DNA from: Sulfurovum sp.
GTDB taxonomy: Bacteria; Campylobacterota; Campylobacteria; Campylobacterales; Sulfurovaceae
NCBI GenBank assembly: GCA_020721345.1
Contig: DYMX01000009.1
Coordinates: forward strand, 1-48,352
Length of the DNA: 48,352 nt
Direction of reading: 5' to 3'
The number at the start of each line of letters is the position of its first letter. Position 1 is the first letter of the stretch. Positions 25,632 to 34,758 of this stretch are shown here, piece after piece. The position numbers were made by a program, and so were the translations under genes. The notes under the pieces were generated by a model that did no database searches, was not told the origin of the DNA, and was given only the letters and a program-made list of their open reading frames with translations.

Positions 25632-27425
25632 TCACGCTCTCATCATAGCATTTTTAACTATCTCTTCATCATTTGCCATATCAAACCATCTAAATTTCTG
25701 TCCGCTCTGCATGGAGCCCTCTAGTATATCGCCGCTGTTTCTAAATTCTAGATCAAGCCTTGCTATATCAAAACCGCTTGTAGTTTTGGCAAATTTGGCA
25801 AGTCTTTCATTTTGTTTGTTATGGGTATATAGATAACACCGGCTTTTTAGTCCAAGCCTGCCCACTCTGCCTCTGAGTTGATGAAGTGTAGCAAGTCCAA
25901 GCCTCTCAGCCCCTACAATAACTACAAGTGTTAAACGAGGTAAAGAGATACCGACTTCAACAACGGTAGTTGCAAGAAGAATATCCCCTTTTTCTCTAAA
26001 GGATAGTAAAACCTCATCTTTCTCTTTATCTTTACCGTGAGTCACATATACATTTTCAAAGTTCTTTTCCCAAAAACCTCGCGCCTCATCTATGGAACTG
26101 TACGGTATCTGTTCGCTTTTCTCCACAAGAGGATAAACGATTAGAACTTGATGATGCACGGCTATCTCGTCTCTGATGCAAGAGAGTAAAAAAGGAAGAT
26201 CCTCTTTTGATATGATACTTGTGGATATATCCTTATCAAACGGTGTTGTAGTTATCAAGCTCACATCTACAAGGGCTGAGTCCATCATTGCCTGAGTTCT
26301 GGGTATCGGAGTGGCTGAGAATTGGAGCATATGAACCTTTTTATCTTTTTGTGAGACAAGCTTGGATAGTAAATTTCTCTGGTTTGTCCCAAAGCGATGC
26401 TGTTCATCAACCATTACTAAATCGATTTGAGGCAAATCATCTTTGTAGAGCAACGCATGAGTACCTATGATAAAGTCGGCATCCTTATGATCTCCTTTAT
26501 TGTTGCCTTGCATAACAAGCGCTATCTTTATGCTTTTTGGCAAAAATTTAACAGCTTCTTCATATAGCTGTAGCGCTAAAAGTGATGTGGGAGCCATCAA
26601 TATGCTCTTACTAGGCAATGCCATCACGGCGCTTGCAAGTATTACTATAGTCTTACCGCTTCCGACATCTCCGATAATAACTCTTTTGGCAGCCTTGAGA
26701 GGATTTGAGAGGTCAAGCTTTATCTCTTTTATAACATTGCGCTGTTCATTGGTCAGCCGAAATGGAAGCGAATCTACAAAAGAACTTATATCATTTGTAA
26801 GCGCTGTGCTTGGCGGAAAATCAACTCTTTTGCCTTTTAGTTTCTTAAAATGATTGTATGCTTCTATGATTTTTAGTATTTTGACTATATCGCTTCTATG
26901 TGCTTTATGCGACAAAATATCACTAAGTTTTTTTGGAAAATGCAGCATTAGTATAGTTTGAATTTCCTCTTCACTTAAACCTTCTTTTTTCAAATTTTCG
27001 TAATTGATAAGTCTGCCGATCATCTGCAAAATATCACTATTTTTAAATGTTGTCTTGTACTTAGGCGTTATTTTATCTATCGTTGTGATTTTTTTTGGCT
27101 GAGATAGCTGCAAAAAGCCGTTAAACTGCGTTAGCTTGCCTTTGATAAAAAGCTCAGCTCCAACACTAAAAACAGTGTAATGATAAGGGGTAACTTTAAA
27201 AAGTGTTGCAGTTATAACTCTTTTGAATTTTGGCAAAAATAGATTTATCTGAAGTTTTTCGCCTAATTTTTTAACATTTTCAACACGAGCTAAGACAACG
27301 ATCTCCTCTCCAACGATCAAAGCTTCCGACAAGGTCATATCGTCATATTGGGCGGGAATCAAAAGCGCCAAATCCAACAATGATGAAAACTTTATTTTAG
27401 AAAGTATCTCTTTTTGTTTCAGCAT
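25632..27425 (-). CDS. recG: ATP-dependent DNA helicase RecG
   Basis: 597 residues, the shortened form usual in Campylobacterota. RecG remodels stalled forks and Holliday junctions. An N-terminal OB/wedge part is followed by the helicase core: GDVGSGKTI (Walker A), MVDEQHRFG (Walker B), FSATPIPRTQ (motif III), then VVEVGISLPR and QLRGRVGRL in the second domain. AGAGG lies 6 nt before the ATG. The 214-bp gap upstream holds a repeat (R2). Confidence 0.96.
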   Translation of the reverse strand: MLKQKEILSKIKFSSLLDLALLIPAQYDDMTLSEALIVGEEIVVLARVENVKKLGEKLQINLFLPKFKRVITATLFKVTPYHYTVFSVGAELFIKGKLTQFNGFLQLSQPKKITTIDKITPKYKTTFKNSDILQMIGRLINYENLKKEGLSEEEIQTILMLHFPKKLSDILSHKAHRSDIVKILKIIEAYNHFKKLKGKRVDFPPSTALTNDISSFVDSLPFRLTNEQRNVIKEIKLDLSNPLKAAKRVIIGDVGSGKTIVILASAVMALPSKSILMAPTSLLALQLYEEAVKFLPKSIKIALVMQGNNKGDHKDADFIIGTHALLYKDDLPQIDLVMVDEQHRFGTNQRNLLSKLVSQKDKKVHMLQFSATPIPRTQAMMDSALVDVSLITTTPFDKDISTSIISKEDLPFLLSCIRDEIAVHHQVLIVYPLVEKSEQIPYSSIDEARGFWEKNFENVYVTHGKDKEKDEVLLSFREKGDILLATTVVEVGISLPRLTLVVIVGAERLGLATLHQLRGRVGRLGLKSRCYLYTHNKQNERLAKFAKTTSGFDIARLDLEFRNSGDILEGSMQSGQKFRWFDMANDEEIVKNAMMRA

Positions 27426-27540
27426 CCGTTACCTCTGTATCTGTATGTTATCAAAAAGATTTAAATTTTGTCAAAAATATTGCAAAATGACATGAATCCT
27501 GAATGAGTTTGAGTTTGAGTTTGATGTTAGACTCATTTTT

Positions 27541-27610
27541 CGTCACTGCGAGACTTTGAAAAAGTCGTGGCAGTCTATATAGTGGATTGCTTCGTTATGC
27601 TCGCAATGAC
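27541..27610. repeat. GTCATTGCGA-type intergenic repeat R2
   Basis: A 70-bp unit from CGTCACTGCGAG to CTCGCAATGAC with inverted ends and the internal strings GTGGCAGTC and GGATTGCTTCG. It lies between recG and the M16 homologue. Beside it three tandem GAGTTT units (27505-27522) and a CCCACAC-rich stretch occur; I see no gene in 27426-27639. Confidence 0.8.
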
Positions 27611-27639
27611 AGCACCCACACCCACACACAAACAACAAT

Positions 27640-28929
27640 TTACTTTTTCGCAACTATACCGAATGAAAGTTTCGTAACCTCTTTATGGGATACTATAAAC
27701 TCATTCATCTCTTTTAATGTAACACTCTCTATAAGCTTGTTTTGTTCGCTGGAAAATCCCAAAGGTCTGCCGTGATAATAATCGTCAAAAGCGCGATTTA
27801 ATCTTTGCGAAAGTGTTTCAACCCGAAGCGCTTCACTGCCAACTAAAAACTCTTTTGCATCGTCGAGTTCTTTTTGTGTTATGCCTTTTGCTACAAACTC
27901 ACTTATAACCTCTTTTACTATCTCTTTTGCCTTATGTTCATTTTCAAGTTTTGTTTGCAAATATCCGCTTAGATAGCTTGCGCTCTTAGTTCTTTGCAAG
28001 CTTGCATGTGCGCTGTAAGCAAGTCCTCTTTTTACTCTGATCTCTTCCATGATACGGCTGCCAAAACCGCCTCCGCCTAAAATATACTCCATGATCTTTG
28101 CTTTGTACTGCTCGCTTGAGCTATAATAAAAATCAAAAGGTGAGCCAAAATATATATATGCTTGCTGTGTGTCGTTATTGTAAGAATACTTTATTATTTC
28201 TTTATCCGATGCTTTTATTTTCGGCAAATTTTTAGGCTCTGCGCTTGGAAGCGTTGAGAGGATTTCCTTTGTTGTATTTTTTGCATCATTTAAACCTATA
28301 TCTCCACCCATTACCATTATCGCATTATTGTAACCTAAGTGTGAATATATAAAATCTCTCATCTGCTCTAGATTTGTTGATCTAATACTTTTTGGAGTTC
28401 CTTCGTAACTGCGAGCAAGATCCGTTCCGTCAAAAAGATTTTGCCTAAGAGTTAATGCTCCTTGGTAGTCAAAATCGCTTTTCTTTTGCTCCAGCCATCC
28501 AAGTTTTTGCATCTTAACTTTTGAGATGGCATCGTCCGTGTAGTTTGGATCTTTTAATAGCTCCTTAAGAAGCATAACAGCTGTTTTAAATTCACTCTTT
28601 AAGCTGCTAACAACAATAACAAAATTTTCTCTTCCGGCATATGAAGATATACTGATGGCTTTATCGTCAAGTTTTGTGGCATACCCTACGCTTCCGCTTT
28701 TTTTTGTACCCTCATTCATTAGAGCAGCGCTCATGCTGACAAGTCCATCTTTTTTTGAACTTAGCTGTCCGCTATTACGAAAAACTATTTGCATAGAGAC
28801 AATCGGAAGAGCTTTATTTTCCTCAAAGATCAAAGGAACTTTTACCCCACTCACATCAACATCCGACAAAACTGCAGCCACGGCAACTCCTTTAAAAAAT
28901 AAAAAAATAAAAAAAATGATCTTTTTCAA
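27640..28929 (-). CDS. Catalytically inactive M16-family peptidase homologue, exported
   Basis: 429 residues with a signal peptide (cut near AVAA, about residue 19). The fold is that of a pitrilysin/processing-peptidase subunit, with two M16 halves (GGGGFGSRIMEEIRVKRGLAYS in the second). The zinc motif HxxEH that should stand in the first half is replaced by SMSAALMNEGT, so zinc cannot be bound in the usual way. Such proteins pair with an active M16 subunit in the periplasm; no such partner is in this window. Its ATG overlaps the mqnC stop (ATGA). Confidence 0.88.
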   Translation of the reverse strand: MKKIIFFIFLFFKGVAVAAVLSDVDVSGVKVPLIFEENKALPIVSMQIVFRNSGQLSSKKDGLVSMSAALMNEGTKKSGSVGYATKLDDKAISISSYAGRENFVIVVSSLKSEFKTAVMLLKELLKDPNYTDDAISKVKMQKLGWLEQKKSDFDYQGALTLRQNLFDGTDLARSYEGTPKSIRSTNLEQMRDFIYSHLGYNNAIMVMGGDIGLNDAKNTTKEILSTLPSAEPKNLPKIKASDKEIIKYSYNNDTQQAYIYFGSPFDFYYSSSEQYKAKIMEYILGGGGFGSRIMEEIRVKRGLAYSAHASLQRTKSASYLSGYLQTKLENEHKAKEIVKEVISEFVAKGITQKELDDAKEFLVGSEALRVETLSQRLNRAFDDYYHGRPLGFSSEQNKLIESVTLKEMNEFIVSHKEVTKLSFGIVAKK

Positions 28930-29972
28930 AATCTCTCCAAGATCTCATAAGCCGTATTTCGCTTGGCAGGAAGTTCGCCTATGTCTTTTATGAGTCTTAT
29001 CATCTCATCTTGATTCATAGCATTTTTTGCGCCGGCGGCTGAGACAACATTTTCTTCCATCATAGTTGAGCCAAGGTCGTTTGCCCCATAAAGAAGCGCT
29101 AGTTGACCGATATAACTTCCTTGCGTTACCCATGAGCTTTGAATATTTTTGAAATTGTCCAAAAAAAGTCTTGCAACCGAGAGAAGTCTTAAATATTGAT
29201 TTGAAGATCGTTTCTCGATTTGTGGGATTTCTTGTTTAAGCTGTGTATTGTCGCTTTGAAATGACCACATGATAAAAGCCCTAAAACCGCCCGTCTCATC
29301 TTGAAGTTTTCTTATCAAATCCCAATGCTCTACGATCTCGCGTGTCGTTTCAACAGTGCCGTACATCATTGTTGCAGTTGATCTCATACCTATTTTGTGT
29401 GCAGTCTTATGGACTTCAAGCCAAGCAGCAGTATCAAGTTTTTGGGGCGCTATAATATCTCTAACTCTATCGCTTAATATCTCTGCGCCTGCTCCGGGGA
29501 TTGAGCTGAGTCCCTTTGCTTGAAGGCGTCTCAAGACCTCTTCGATAGTTATATGCGACCTTTTTGCAATGTAGTCTATCTCGATGGCCGAAAACCCGTG
29601 AATGATCACATTTGGATATTTTTTGTGGATATGCTCAACTAGATCTTCATACCACTCGATCTCAAGCTTTGGATGAACTCCGCCTTGGAAAAGTATCTGA
29701 GTGCCGCCGATCGCAACCAACTCGTCAATTTTCTCATCTATCTCATCAAAACTGAGTATATATCCGTCATCTTCTTTTTCATGACGATAAAATGCGCAAA
29801 ATTTACAATCAACCCAACATACATTTGTATAGTTTATATTTCTGTCCACTACAAAAGTGGTAATACCCTCAGGGTGAAGCTCTTTTTTTCTCTTCAGCGC
29901 CATTTCACCTAAAGTTTTTAAATTGCCGTTTTCTATCAATTCAACAGCTTCATCAATGCTCATTCTTGTCAT
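28926..29972 (-). CDS. mqnC: Cyclic dehypoxanthine futalosine synthase MqnC
   Basis: 348 residues. A radical SAM enzyme with the cluster motif CWVDCKFC (about residues 51-58). It cyclises dehypoxanthine futalosine in the futalosine route to menaquinone, which Campylobacterota use instead of the Men pathway. GAGAEILSDRVRDIIAPQK and MRSTATMMYGTVET are typical of the MqnC/MqnE/CofH group; the length and ILFQGGVHPKLE favour MqnC over MqnE. Coupled to the M16 homologue downstream. Confidence 0.92.
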   Translation of the reverse strand: MTRMSIDEAVELIENGNLKTLGEMALKRKKELHPEGITTFVVDRNINYTNVCWVDCKFCAFYRHEKEDDGYILSFDEIDEKIDELVAIGGTQILFQGGVHPKLEIEWYEDLVEHIHKKYPNVIIHGFSAIEIDYIAKRSHITIEEVLRRLQAKGLSSIPGAGAEILSDRVRDIIAPQKLDTAAWLEVHKTAHKIGMRSTATMMYGTVETTREIVEHWDLIRKLQDETGGFRAFIMWSFQSDNTQLKQEIPQIEKRSSNQYLRLLSVARLFLDNFKNIQSSWVTQGSYIGQLALLYGANDLGSTMMEENVVSAAGAKNAMNQDEMIRLIKDIGELPAKRNTAYEILERF

Positions 29973-30001
29973 ATGTTTCTCTTGCTATTTTTAAGTTCAT
30001 T

Positions 30002-30394
30002 TTAATTATTTAACGAATCTAAAACGCCGTTTATAAATTGCGGCGATTTATCATCTGCAAGCTCTTTAGCAAGCTCAACTGCTTCATTTATAATAATAGC
30101 CTTGTCAGTCTTGGCAATGAGTATCTCATAAGCGCCAAGTCTCATGATAGCTTTTTCTATCTTGCCGATACTATTCATATCCCAACTATCTAAATGTTTT
30201 GATATTTCGCTGTCTATAGTGCTTAAATTGCTTATTACGCCTGCAAAAAGATCTCTTGAAAAATCTCTTTGTTTATTGCGTATCTTTTGTTCTTCAAGAA
30301 TGTCGTCAAAAAAATCATTTATAGCATCATTACCTACATCATAAGCATACAAAAGTCCAACAACTGCGCTTCTAGCTTGGTGTCTTGTAGCCAT
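30002..30394 (-). CDS. nusB: Transcription antitermination factor NusB
   Basis: 130 residues, normal size and all-helical. The start MATRHQARSAVVGLLYAYD and the end KAIIINEAVELAKELADDKSPQFINGVLD are the conserved NusB ends. It binds boxA RNA with NusE during rRNA transcription. It begins 1 bp after ribH, an arrangement seen widely. Confidence 0.96.
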   Translation of the reverse strand: MATRHQARSAVVGLLYAYDVGNDAINDFFDDILEEQKIRNKQRDFSRDLFAGVISNLSTIDSEISKHLDSWDMNSIGKIEKAIMRLGAYEILIAKTDKAIIINEAVELAKELADDKSPQFINGVLDSLNN

Positions 30395-30859
30395 TTACAG
30401 CTCACCGTAAAGATTTATAAGCTCGATCAAACCGACCATAGCTTCGGCTCCTTTGTTGCCTGCTTTTGTTCCTGCTCTCTCTATGGCTTGTTCTATATTA
30501 TCAACCGTAAGCACTCCAAATGTTACAGGTTTGCCGTATTTTAACGTTACGTTTGCCACGCCTTTTGTAGCTTCCGCTGAAACATAGTCAAAATGCGGTG
30601 TCGCGCCTCTGATAACTGCGCCTAAGCAGCATACTGCATCGTATTTTCCGCTAGCAAGAGCGCGATCAAGTGCAAATGGTATCTCAAATGCGCCCGGCAC
30701 TAGTATCAGATCAAGAGTTGCCGCATCCCCGCCATGTCTAGCGTAAGCATCTTTTGCGCCTTCAACCAATCTATCTGTTATAAAATGGTTAAATCTTGCA
30801 TTTACTATCGCTACTTTTTTTGTAGTATCTACTTTTAAATTTCCTTCTACTATTTTCAT
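30395..30859 (-). CDS. ribH: 6,7-dimethyl-8-ribityllumazine synthase
   Basis: 154 residues. It forms the lumazine precursor of riboflavin. Recognisable are [26 protein letters not shown] and [24 protein letters not shown], which holds the catalytic His. A ribosome site AAAGGAGAA precedes the ATG. Probably co-transcribed with nusB. Confidence 0.97.
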   Translation of the reverse strand: MKIVEGNLKVDTTKKVAIVNARFNHFITDRLVEGAKDAYARHGGDAATLDLILVPGAFEIPFALDRALASGKYDAVCCLGAVIRGATPHFDYVSAEATKGVANVTLKYGKPVTFGVLTVDNIEQAIERAGTKAGNKGAEAMVGLIELINLYGEL

Positions 30860-30928
30860 AATTATTCTCCTTTTTTTATTTTCTTCTTAAAATATAGCAA
30901 AGCTAAACTTTAACTTTACCATATATCT

Positions 30929-30997
30929 GTCATTGCGATGAGCAAGGCGAAGAAGCAATCTATTTTCTTTGGACTGCCACGCTACGCTCGCAGTGAC
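30929..30997. repeat. GTCATTGCGA-type intergenic repeat R3
   Basis: A 69-bp unit in the orientation opposite to R1 and R2, from GTCATTGCGA to CGCAGTGAC, with AGAAGCAATC and GGACTGCCAC inside. It lies between ribH and kdsA. Confidence 0.8.
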
Positions 30998-31027
30998 AGA
31001 AACTTTTTCTATTGATCTCGACAATCA

Positions 31028-31825
31028 TTACTCTATTATTTCTCTAATAGCATCTATCTGTCCGACCAACTTTGACAGATCATCCAATTTGATCATATTT
31101 GGTCCATCACTAAGAGCGATACTAGGATCAAAATGTGTTTCAAAGAAAAAACCGTCTACTCCAACAGCGGCAGCTGCACGACTCAGGTATGGTATAAATG
31201 TACTGTCTCCTCCGCTGCTTGCCCCACCGCTTGCAGGCATCTGTACAGAGTGTGTTGCGTCAAATATAACAGGCGCGAACTCTCTCATGATCACAAGTCC
31301 TCTCATATCAACTACCAGATTGCCGTATCCAAATGTACTTCCTCTCTCACACAGCCATATGCCGTACTTTTGCGCATTTTCAAAATTTACCTCGTCGCAT
31401 CCTCTAGTTTTAAGCACTTTCCCTACCGAGTGCTTCATCGCTTGCGGAGCTAAAAATTGCCCTTTTTTGATATTTACTATAGCATCTGTTTTAGCGGCGG
31501 CTACAAGCAGATCGGTCTGGCGGCATAAAAATGCAGGTATTTGCAAGATATCGGCAACTTCTGCTGCGCTTTTTGGCTGACTTGCATCATGAACATCGGT
31601 AAGTATTTTATAGCCGAATGTATCTTTTACTTCTTGAAGCAACTTAAGCCCTTCATCAAGACCGGGACCTCTGAAGCTATCTATGCTTGTTCTGTTGGCT
31701 TTATCAAAACTGGCTTTAAAATAAAAATCTTTTGTGCAATCCTCATGATAAGGCATCAAGCTTTCCGCGATTCTCATAACATTTTCTCTATTTTCTAGGA
31801 CACAAGGCCCGGCGATTAGTATCAT
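31028..31825 (-). CDS. kdsA: 3-deoxy-8-phosphooctulonate (KDO-8-P) synthase
   Basis: 265 residues. It condenses phosphoenolpyruvate with arabinose-5-phosphate for the lipopolysaccharide core sugar KDO. It begins [12 protein letters not shown] and contains [26 protein letters not shown]-like RGSTFGYGN, and [10 protein letters not shown]. The Cys in AGPC is the residue that binds metal in metal-dependent KdsA enzymes. Confidence 0.97.
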   Translation of the reverse strand: MILIAGPCVLENRENVMRIAESLMPYHEDCTKDFYFKASFDKANRTSIDSFRGPGLDEGLKLLQEVKDTFGYKILTDVHDASQPKSAAEVADILQIPAFLCRQTDLLVAAAKTDAIVNIKKGQFLAPQAMKHSVGKVLKTRGCDEVNFENAQKYGIWLCERGSTFGYGNLVVDMRGLVIMREFAPVIFDATHSVQMPASGGASSGGDSTFIPYLSRAAAAVGVDGFFFETHFDPSIALSDGPNMIKLDDLSKLVGQIDAIREIIE

Positions 31826-31856
31826 TTTAAACCTTTTTTATTTGATTAATTTCTTC

Positions 31857-32085
31857 TTAATATTGTTTTGGCTTTATGCTAACCAATATTCCTGATATTA
31901 TAACGAGGATTATACCTAAAATTGTAAGAAAATCAGGCAGATTATCCCCTTAAAATAATTCCTATAATTGTTGCAAATATGATATTTGAATAACTAACGG
32001 CGCCTATAATACCTGCTTTTGAAGACGAATATGCCTTTGTCATCAAAAGCTGCGGAAATAATAGATTATCATTTTCTATTCTTTT
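31857..32085 (-). pseudogene. Decayed C-terminal fragment of an EamA/DMT-family transporter
   Basis: In the 309-bp gap before sulP, the minus strand encodes LFPQLLMTKAYSSSKAGI and IGAVSYSNIIFATIIGIIL up to a stop near 31946. A +1 shift at that point continues with DNLPDFLTILGIILVIISGI and ends at TAA 31857-31859. Together these give the last two helices of an EamA (drug/metabolite) transporter, including the AYSSSKAG...YSNIIFAT pattern. The rest of the gene is missing. It is a relic with at least one frameshift and a 5' deletion. Confidence 0.72.
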
Positions 32086-32105
32086 TAATAATTAAAGTAA
32101 TACAA

Positions 32106-32124
32106 TTTCAAAAAAATTTTGAAA
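32106..32124 (+). other. AT-rich palindrome before sulP
   Basis: TTTCAAAA-AAA-TTTTGAAA is a perfect 8-bp inverted repeat, 10 bp upstream of the sulP ATG. It overlaps where a ribosome site should be and no SD is obvious. It could be an operator or a leader hairpin. Confidence 0.4.
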
Positions 32125-32134
32125 GTTTGCCAAA

Positions 32135-33799
32135 ATGATAAGATCTACGCACGACACGCTGCAGCCAAAGCTAGTCGAGTTTCTCAAAAACCGCAAATAT
32201 ACCGTCAAGGATTTTATTAGTGATATAATGGCCGGTCTAAGTGTAGCTATCGTAGCGCTTCCTCTTGCAATGGCTATCGCTATTGCATCAAACCTGCCTC
32301 CTGAGAGAGGAATATTCACGGCAATTGTTGCCGGTTTTTTGATCTCTGCTCACGGCGGCAGCAAATTTCAAATAGGCGGACCTACTGCCGCATTTATAGT
32401 AACGGTTGCCACTGTGGCTATGAAGCATGGATACGATGGGCTAGTCCTTGCTACCATAATGGCAGGTATTATTTTAGCGATAATGGCAATTTTTAGAGCC
32501 GGTGAGCTTATAAAATTCATACCGCATCCAGTGATTGTGGGCTTTACTTCAGGCATTGCTCTGCTTATTGCATTTTCACAGCTTAGAGATTTTTTTGGGC
32601 TGAATGTATCAAAAATACCGCCTGACTTTTTAGAAAAACTTCAAGTTTATATAGCACATTTACATGAAACTAATTTCGTTGCAGTAATTGTAGCAGTGGT
32701 TTCAATATTGATAATAATACAATCAAAAAAATATATTCCAAAAATACCTGGACCTATCATAGTAGTAACCATATCAAGTATTTTTGTTATGCTTTTTAAC
32801 CTTCCAGTTGAAACAATTGAAAGCAGATTTGGTTCAATCCCCTCTATGCTTCCATCCCCGATGTGGCCGGATATCACATTTGAAAAACTAAGACTTTTAC
32901 TCCCAGATGCTATAACCATAGCTACTTTAGCCGCCATAGAGTCACTACTCTCGGCAGTCGTAGCGGATGGCATGACAGGCACAAAACATAAACCAAATGC
33001 GGAACTGTTCGGTCAAGGGGTGGCAAATGTTGCATCTGCTATTTTTGGCGGGATACCTGCAACAGGAGCGATAGCCAGAACAGCCACGAACATCAAAGCC
33101 GGAGCAAAAAGTCCACTTGCAGGAATAATGCATGCTGTATGGTTATTTATCTTTATGATAGCGCTTGCTCCTTTTATAGTAAAAGTTCCGCTCGCAGCTC
33201 TTAGCGCCATACTAATGATCGTGGCGTGGAACATGGCGGAAATTAAACATTTTAGAGAAATTATGAATGCTCCAAGAGCAGATAGAGTAGTGCTGATAAC
33301 CACTTTTGCTCTGACGGTTTTAGTGGATCTTAACTTTGCGATACAAGCAGGCATCGCGTTAGCTTCAATTCTTTTTATAGACCAAATGATGAAAGCAACA
33401 CAAATAAAACAAGTTAGCGGGGAAGAAGAGAATGATCCTGACTCAACTGTGAACAAAATCATACCGTCCAATGTCGAAGTATACGAGATACAAGGACCGC
33501 TGTTTTTCGGGATTGCCGAAAAACTTGTCGATACGCTTGCAATATTGGAAGTTCATCCAAAAGCGTTTATTTTGCGTATGCGATATGTACCGCTGATCGA
33601 TGCAGCCGGTTTGCATGCATTGGATGTATTGCATGGCAGACTCAAAGACAATGGCGCCGTACTGATACTTTCCGGTATAAATGAAAATGTGCATAAATTT
33701 ATAATACAATCAAAGCTAAATGAAAAGATCGGTAATGAAAATATCTGTGATCATATAGATAGAGCTATAATCAGAGCAAATGAGATCATTGGTCTATAA
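32135..33799 (+). CDS. SulP-family anion transporter with STAS domain
   Basis: 554 residues. About 10-12 membrane helices make up the SulP core (LPLAMAIAIASNLPPERGIFTAIVAG, FQIGGPTAAFIV), followed by a C-terminal STAS domain (about 440-550: VEVYEIQGPLFFGIAEKL, MRYVPLIDAAGLHAL). Members carry sulfate, bicarbonate or other anions; the substrate here is not readable. Its end overlaps the convergent DUF3108 gene by 14 bp. Confidence 0.93.
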   Translation: MIRSTHDTLQPKLVEFLKNRKYTVKDFISDIMAGLSVAIVALPLAMAIAIASNLPPERGIFTAIVAGFLISAHGGSKFQIGGPTAAFIVTVATVAMKHGYDGLVLATIMAGIILAIMAIFRAGELIKFIPHPVIVGFTSGIALLIAFSQLRDFFGLNVSKIPPDFLEKLQVYIAHLHETNFVAVIVAVVSILIIIQSKKYIPKIPGPIIVVTISSIFVMLFNLPVETIESRFGSIPSMLPSPMWPDITFEKLRLLLPDAITIATLAAIESLLSAVVADGMTGTKHKPNAELFGQGVANVASAIFGGIPATGAIARTATNIKAGAKSPLAGIMHAVWLFIFMIALAPFIVKVPLAALSAILMIVAWNMAEIKHFREIMNAPRADRVVLITTFALTVLVDLNFAIQAGIALASILFIDQMMKATQIKQVSGEEENDPDSTVNKIIPSNVEVYEIQGPLFFGIAEKLVDTLAILEVHPKAFILRMRYVPLIDAAGLHALDVLHGRLKDNGAVLILSGINENVHKFIIQSKLNEKIGNENICDHIDRAIIRANEIIGL

Positions 33800-34541
33800 T
33801 ATTTATTTTTTTCGTAGCTACAAGATCCCCAAAAAGCAATAGATCTTGTAAAATAGCTTTATGCGTAACTCCATTGTTATCCACAGATATCATAAACTCG
33901 CCTCTTTTGCTGGCAAATATCGGCTGATTGATGATTACTTTAAAATAATGCTTATGTCCGTCTCCCAGCTCTTTTTGATACCTTGCTATTTCGTCTTTTG
34001 AAGGAACCCTGATCTCAACATTACCGTCTTGATTTTCAGCCCCCACAGCTTTAAATCGATACACTTTTGCATCGCTGCCGGGCAAAGCGATTTGTATCGG
34101 CGTATTCATATATAGAGACAATAGATCATTTTGGCTATAAAAAGGCAGTTTTTCTGTTGAATTAATAATGATTTTGCCGTCTTTTTTTCTTATAATTTGC
34201 TTTGTTACAACTTTTGTTTTGTGATTTATAGTATAAATTTTCTCTTTTGTTTTATTGCCAAAAGAGATAAATACCCTATAGCTGTCAGATATATATTTAC
34301 CGTTTATTATATGTCCCTCACCAATATGTCTCTCGGTTCTGTTTTTGCTCATAGCTCGAACAATGCCGATTGTTTTAGCGTGTATATCTATACTGTATCT
34401 ATTGTCTGATTGTGTTAATTTCACATTTGCAACTCCAAGCTCACCAAGCACACCAAATGAAACACCGTAATTGACACTCATATTTTTACTAAAACCGAAT
34501 GTTGAAAAAAATAATAGAGTTATAAAAAGTAGTTTTTTCAT
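33786..34541 (-). CDS. DUF3108 domain protein, exported
   Basis: 251 residues from ATG 34541, preceded by AAAGGA; the reading can be extended 11 codons but without a ribosome site. A signal peptide ends near GFSKN (about residue 20). The rest is the beta-rich DUF3108 fold (VSFGVLGELGVANVKLT ... DLLSLYMNTPIQIALPGSDAKVYRFKAVG). Family function is unknown; it is periplasmic or outer-membrane linked. It is convergent with sulP and divergent from der. Confidence 0.82.
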   Translation of the reverse strand: MKKLLFITLLFFSTFGFSKNMSVNYGVSFGVLGELGVANVKLTQSDNRYSIDIHAKTIGIVRAMSKNRTERHIGEGHIINGKYISDSYRVFISFGNKTKEKIYTINHKTKVVTKQIIRKKDGKIIINSTEKLPFYSQNDLLSLYMNTPIQIALPGSDAKVYRFKAVGAENQDGNVEIRVPSKDEIARYQKELGDGHKHYFKVIINQPIFASKRGEFMISVDNNGVTHKAILQDLLLFGDLVATKKINIIDQ

Positions 34542-34628
34542 AAAAAAATAGATCCTTTTATTGATTTTCGACATTATATTATAACTATCGTGTGAAAAAT
34601 GTGAAATTGGTTTTATGGCTTCTTGTGG

Positions 34629-34634
34629 TATAAT
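34629..34634 (+). promoter_or_regulatory. -10 element of der
   Basis: TATAAT in TGTGGTATAATTAATTA, the same 14-base core as before the LapB-like operon. It would give a leader of about 120 nt that contains repeat copy D. Confidence 0.6.
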
Positions 34635-34671
34635 TAATTAAAATACAAAGATTATCAATGCAGATGGATTA

Positions 34672-34738
34672 AAAGAGCGACTAGTCGCGAGAGCTGTCTG
34701 TTGGAGACCTAATTTGGAGCTTTGCTTCAAATTTGAGA
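34672..34738 (+). repeat. Three-hairpin repeat, copy D (5' leader of der)
   Basis: Plus-strand order: GCGAC-TA-GTCGC, GTCT-GTTGG-AGAC, AATTTGGAGC-TTT-GCTTCAAATT. The first stem has G-C where the others have A-T at the fourth pair, changed on both sides. It ends 20 bp before the der ATG and has the same orientation to its gene as copies A-C. Confidence 0.82.
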
Positions 34739-34758
34739 ATAAGTTAAATAGGACATAT

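Noticed and set aside
27505-27522. Tandem GAGTTT units as a CRISPR or microsatellite array
   Set aside because: Only three 6-bp units with no spacers; too short to mean anything.
28655-28993. Plus-strand frame of 112 codons across the M16/mqnC junction
   Set aside because: It lies antisense to two clearly conserved genes and shows no family features.
34714-34758. 15-residue extension of Der
   Set aside because: It starts at a TTG inside repeat copy D. The similar peptide (ELCFKFE) at olsF arises from the repeat, not from the genes.
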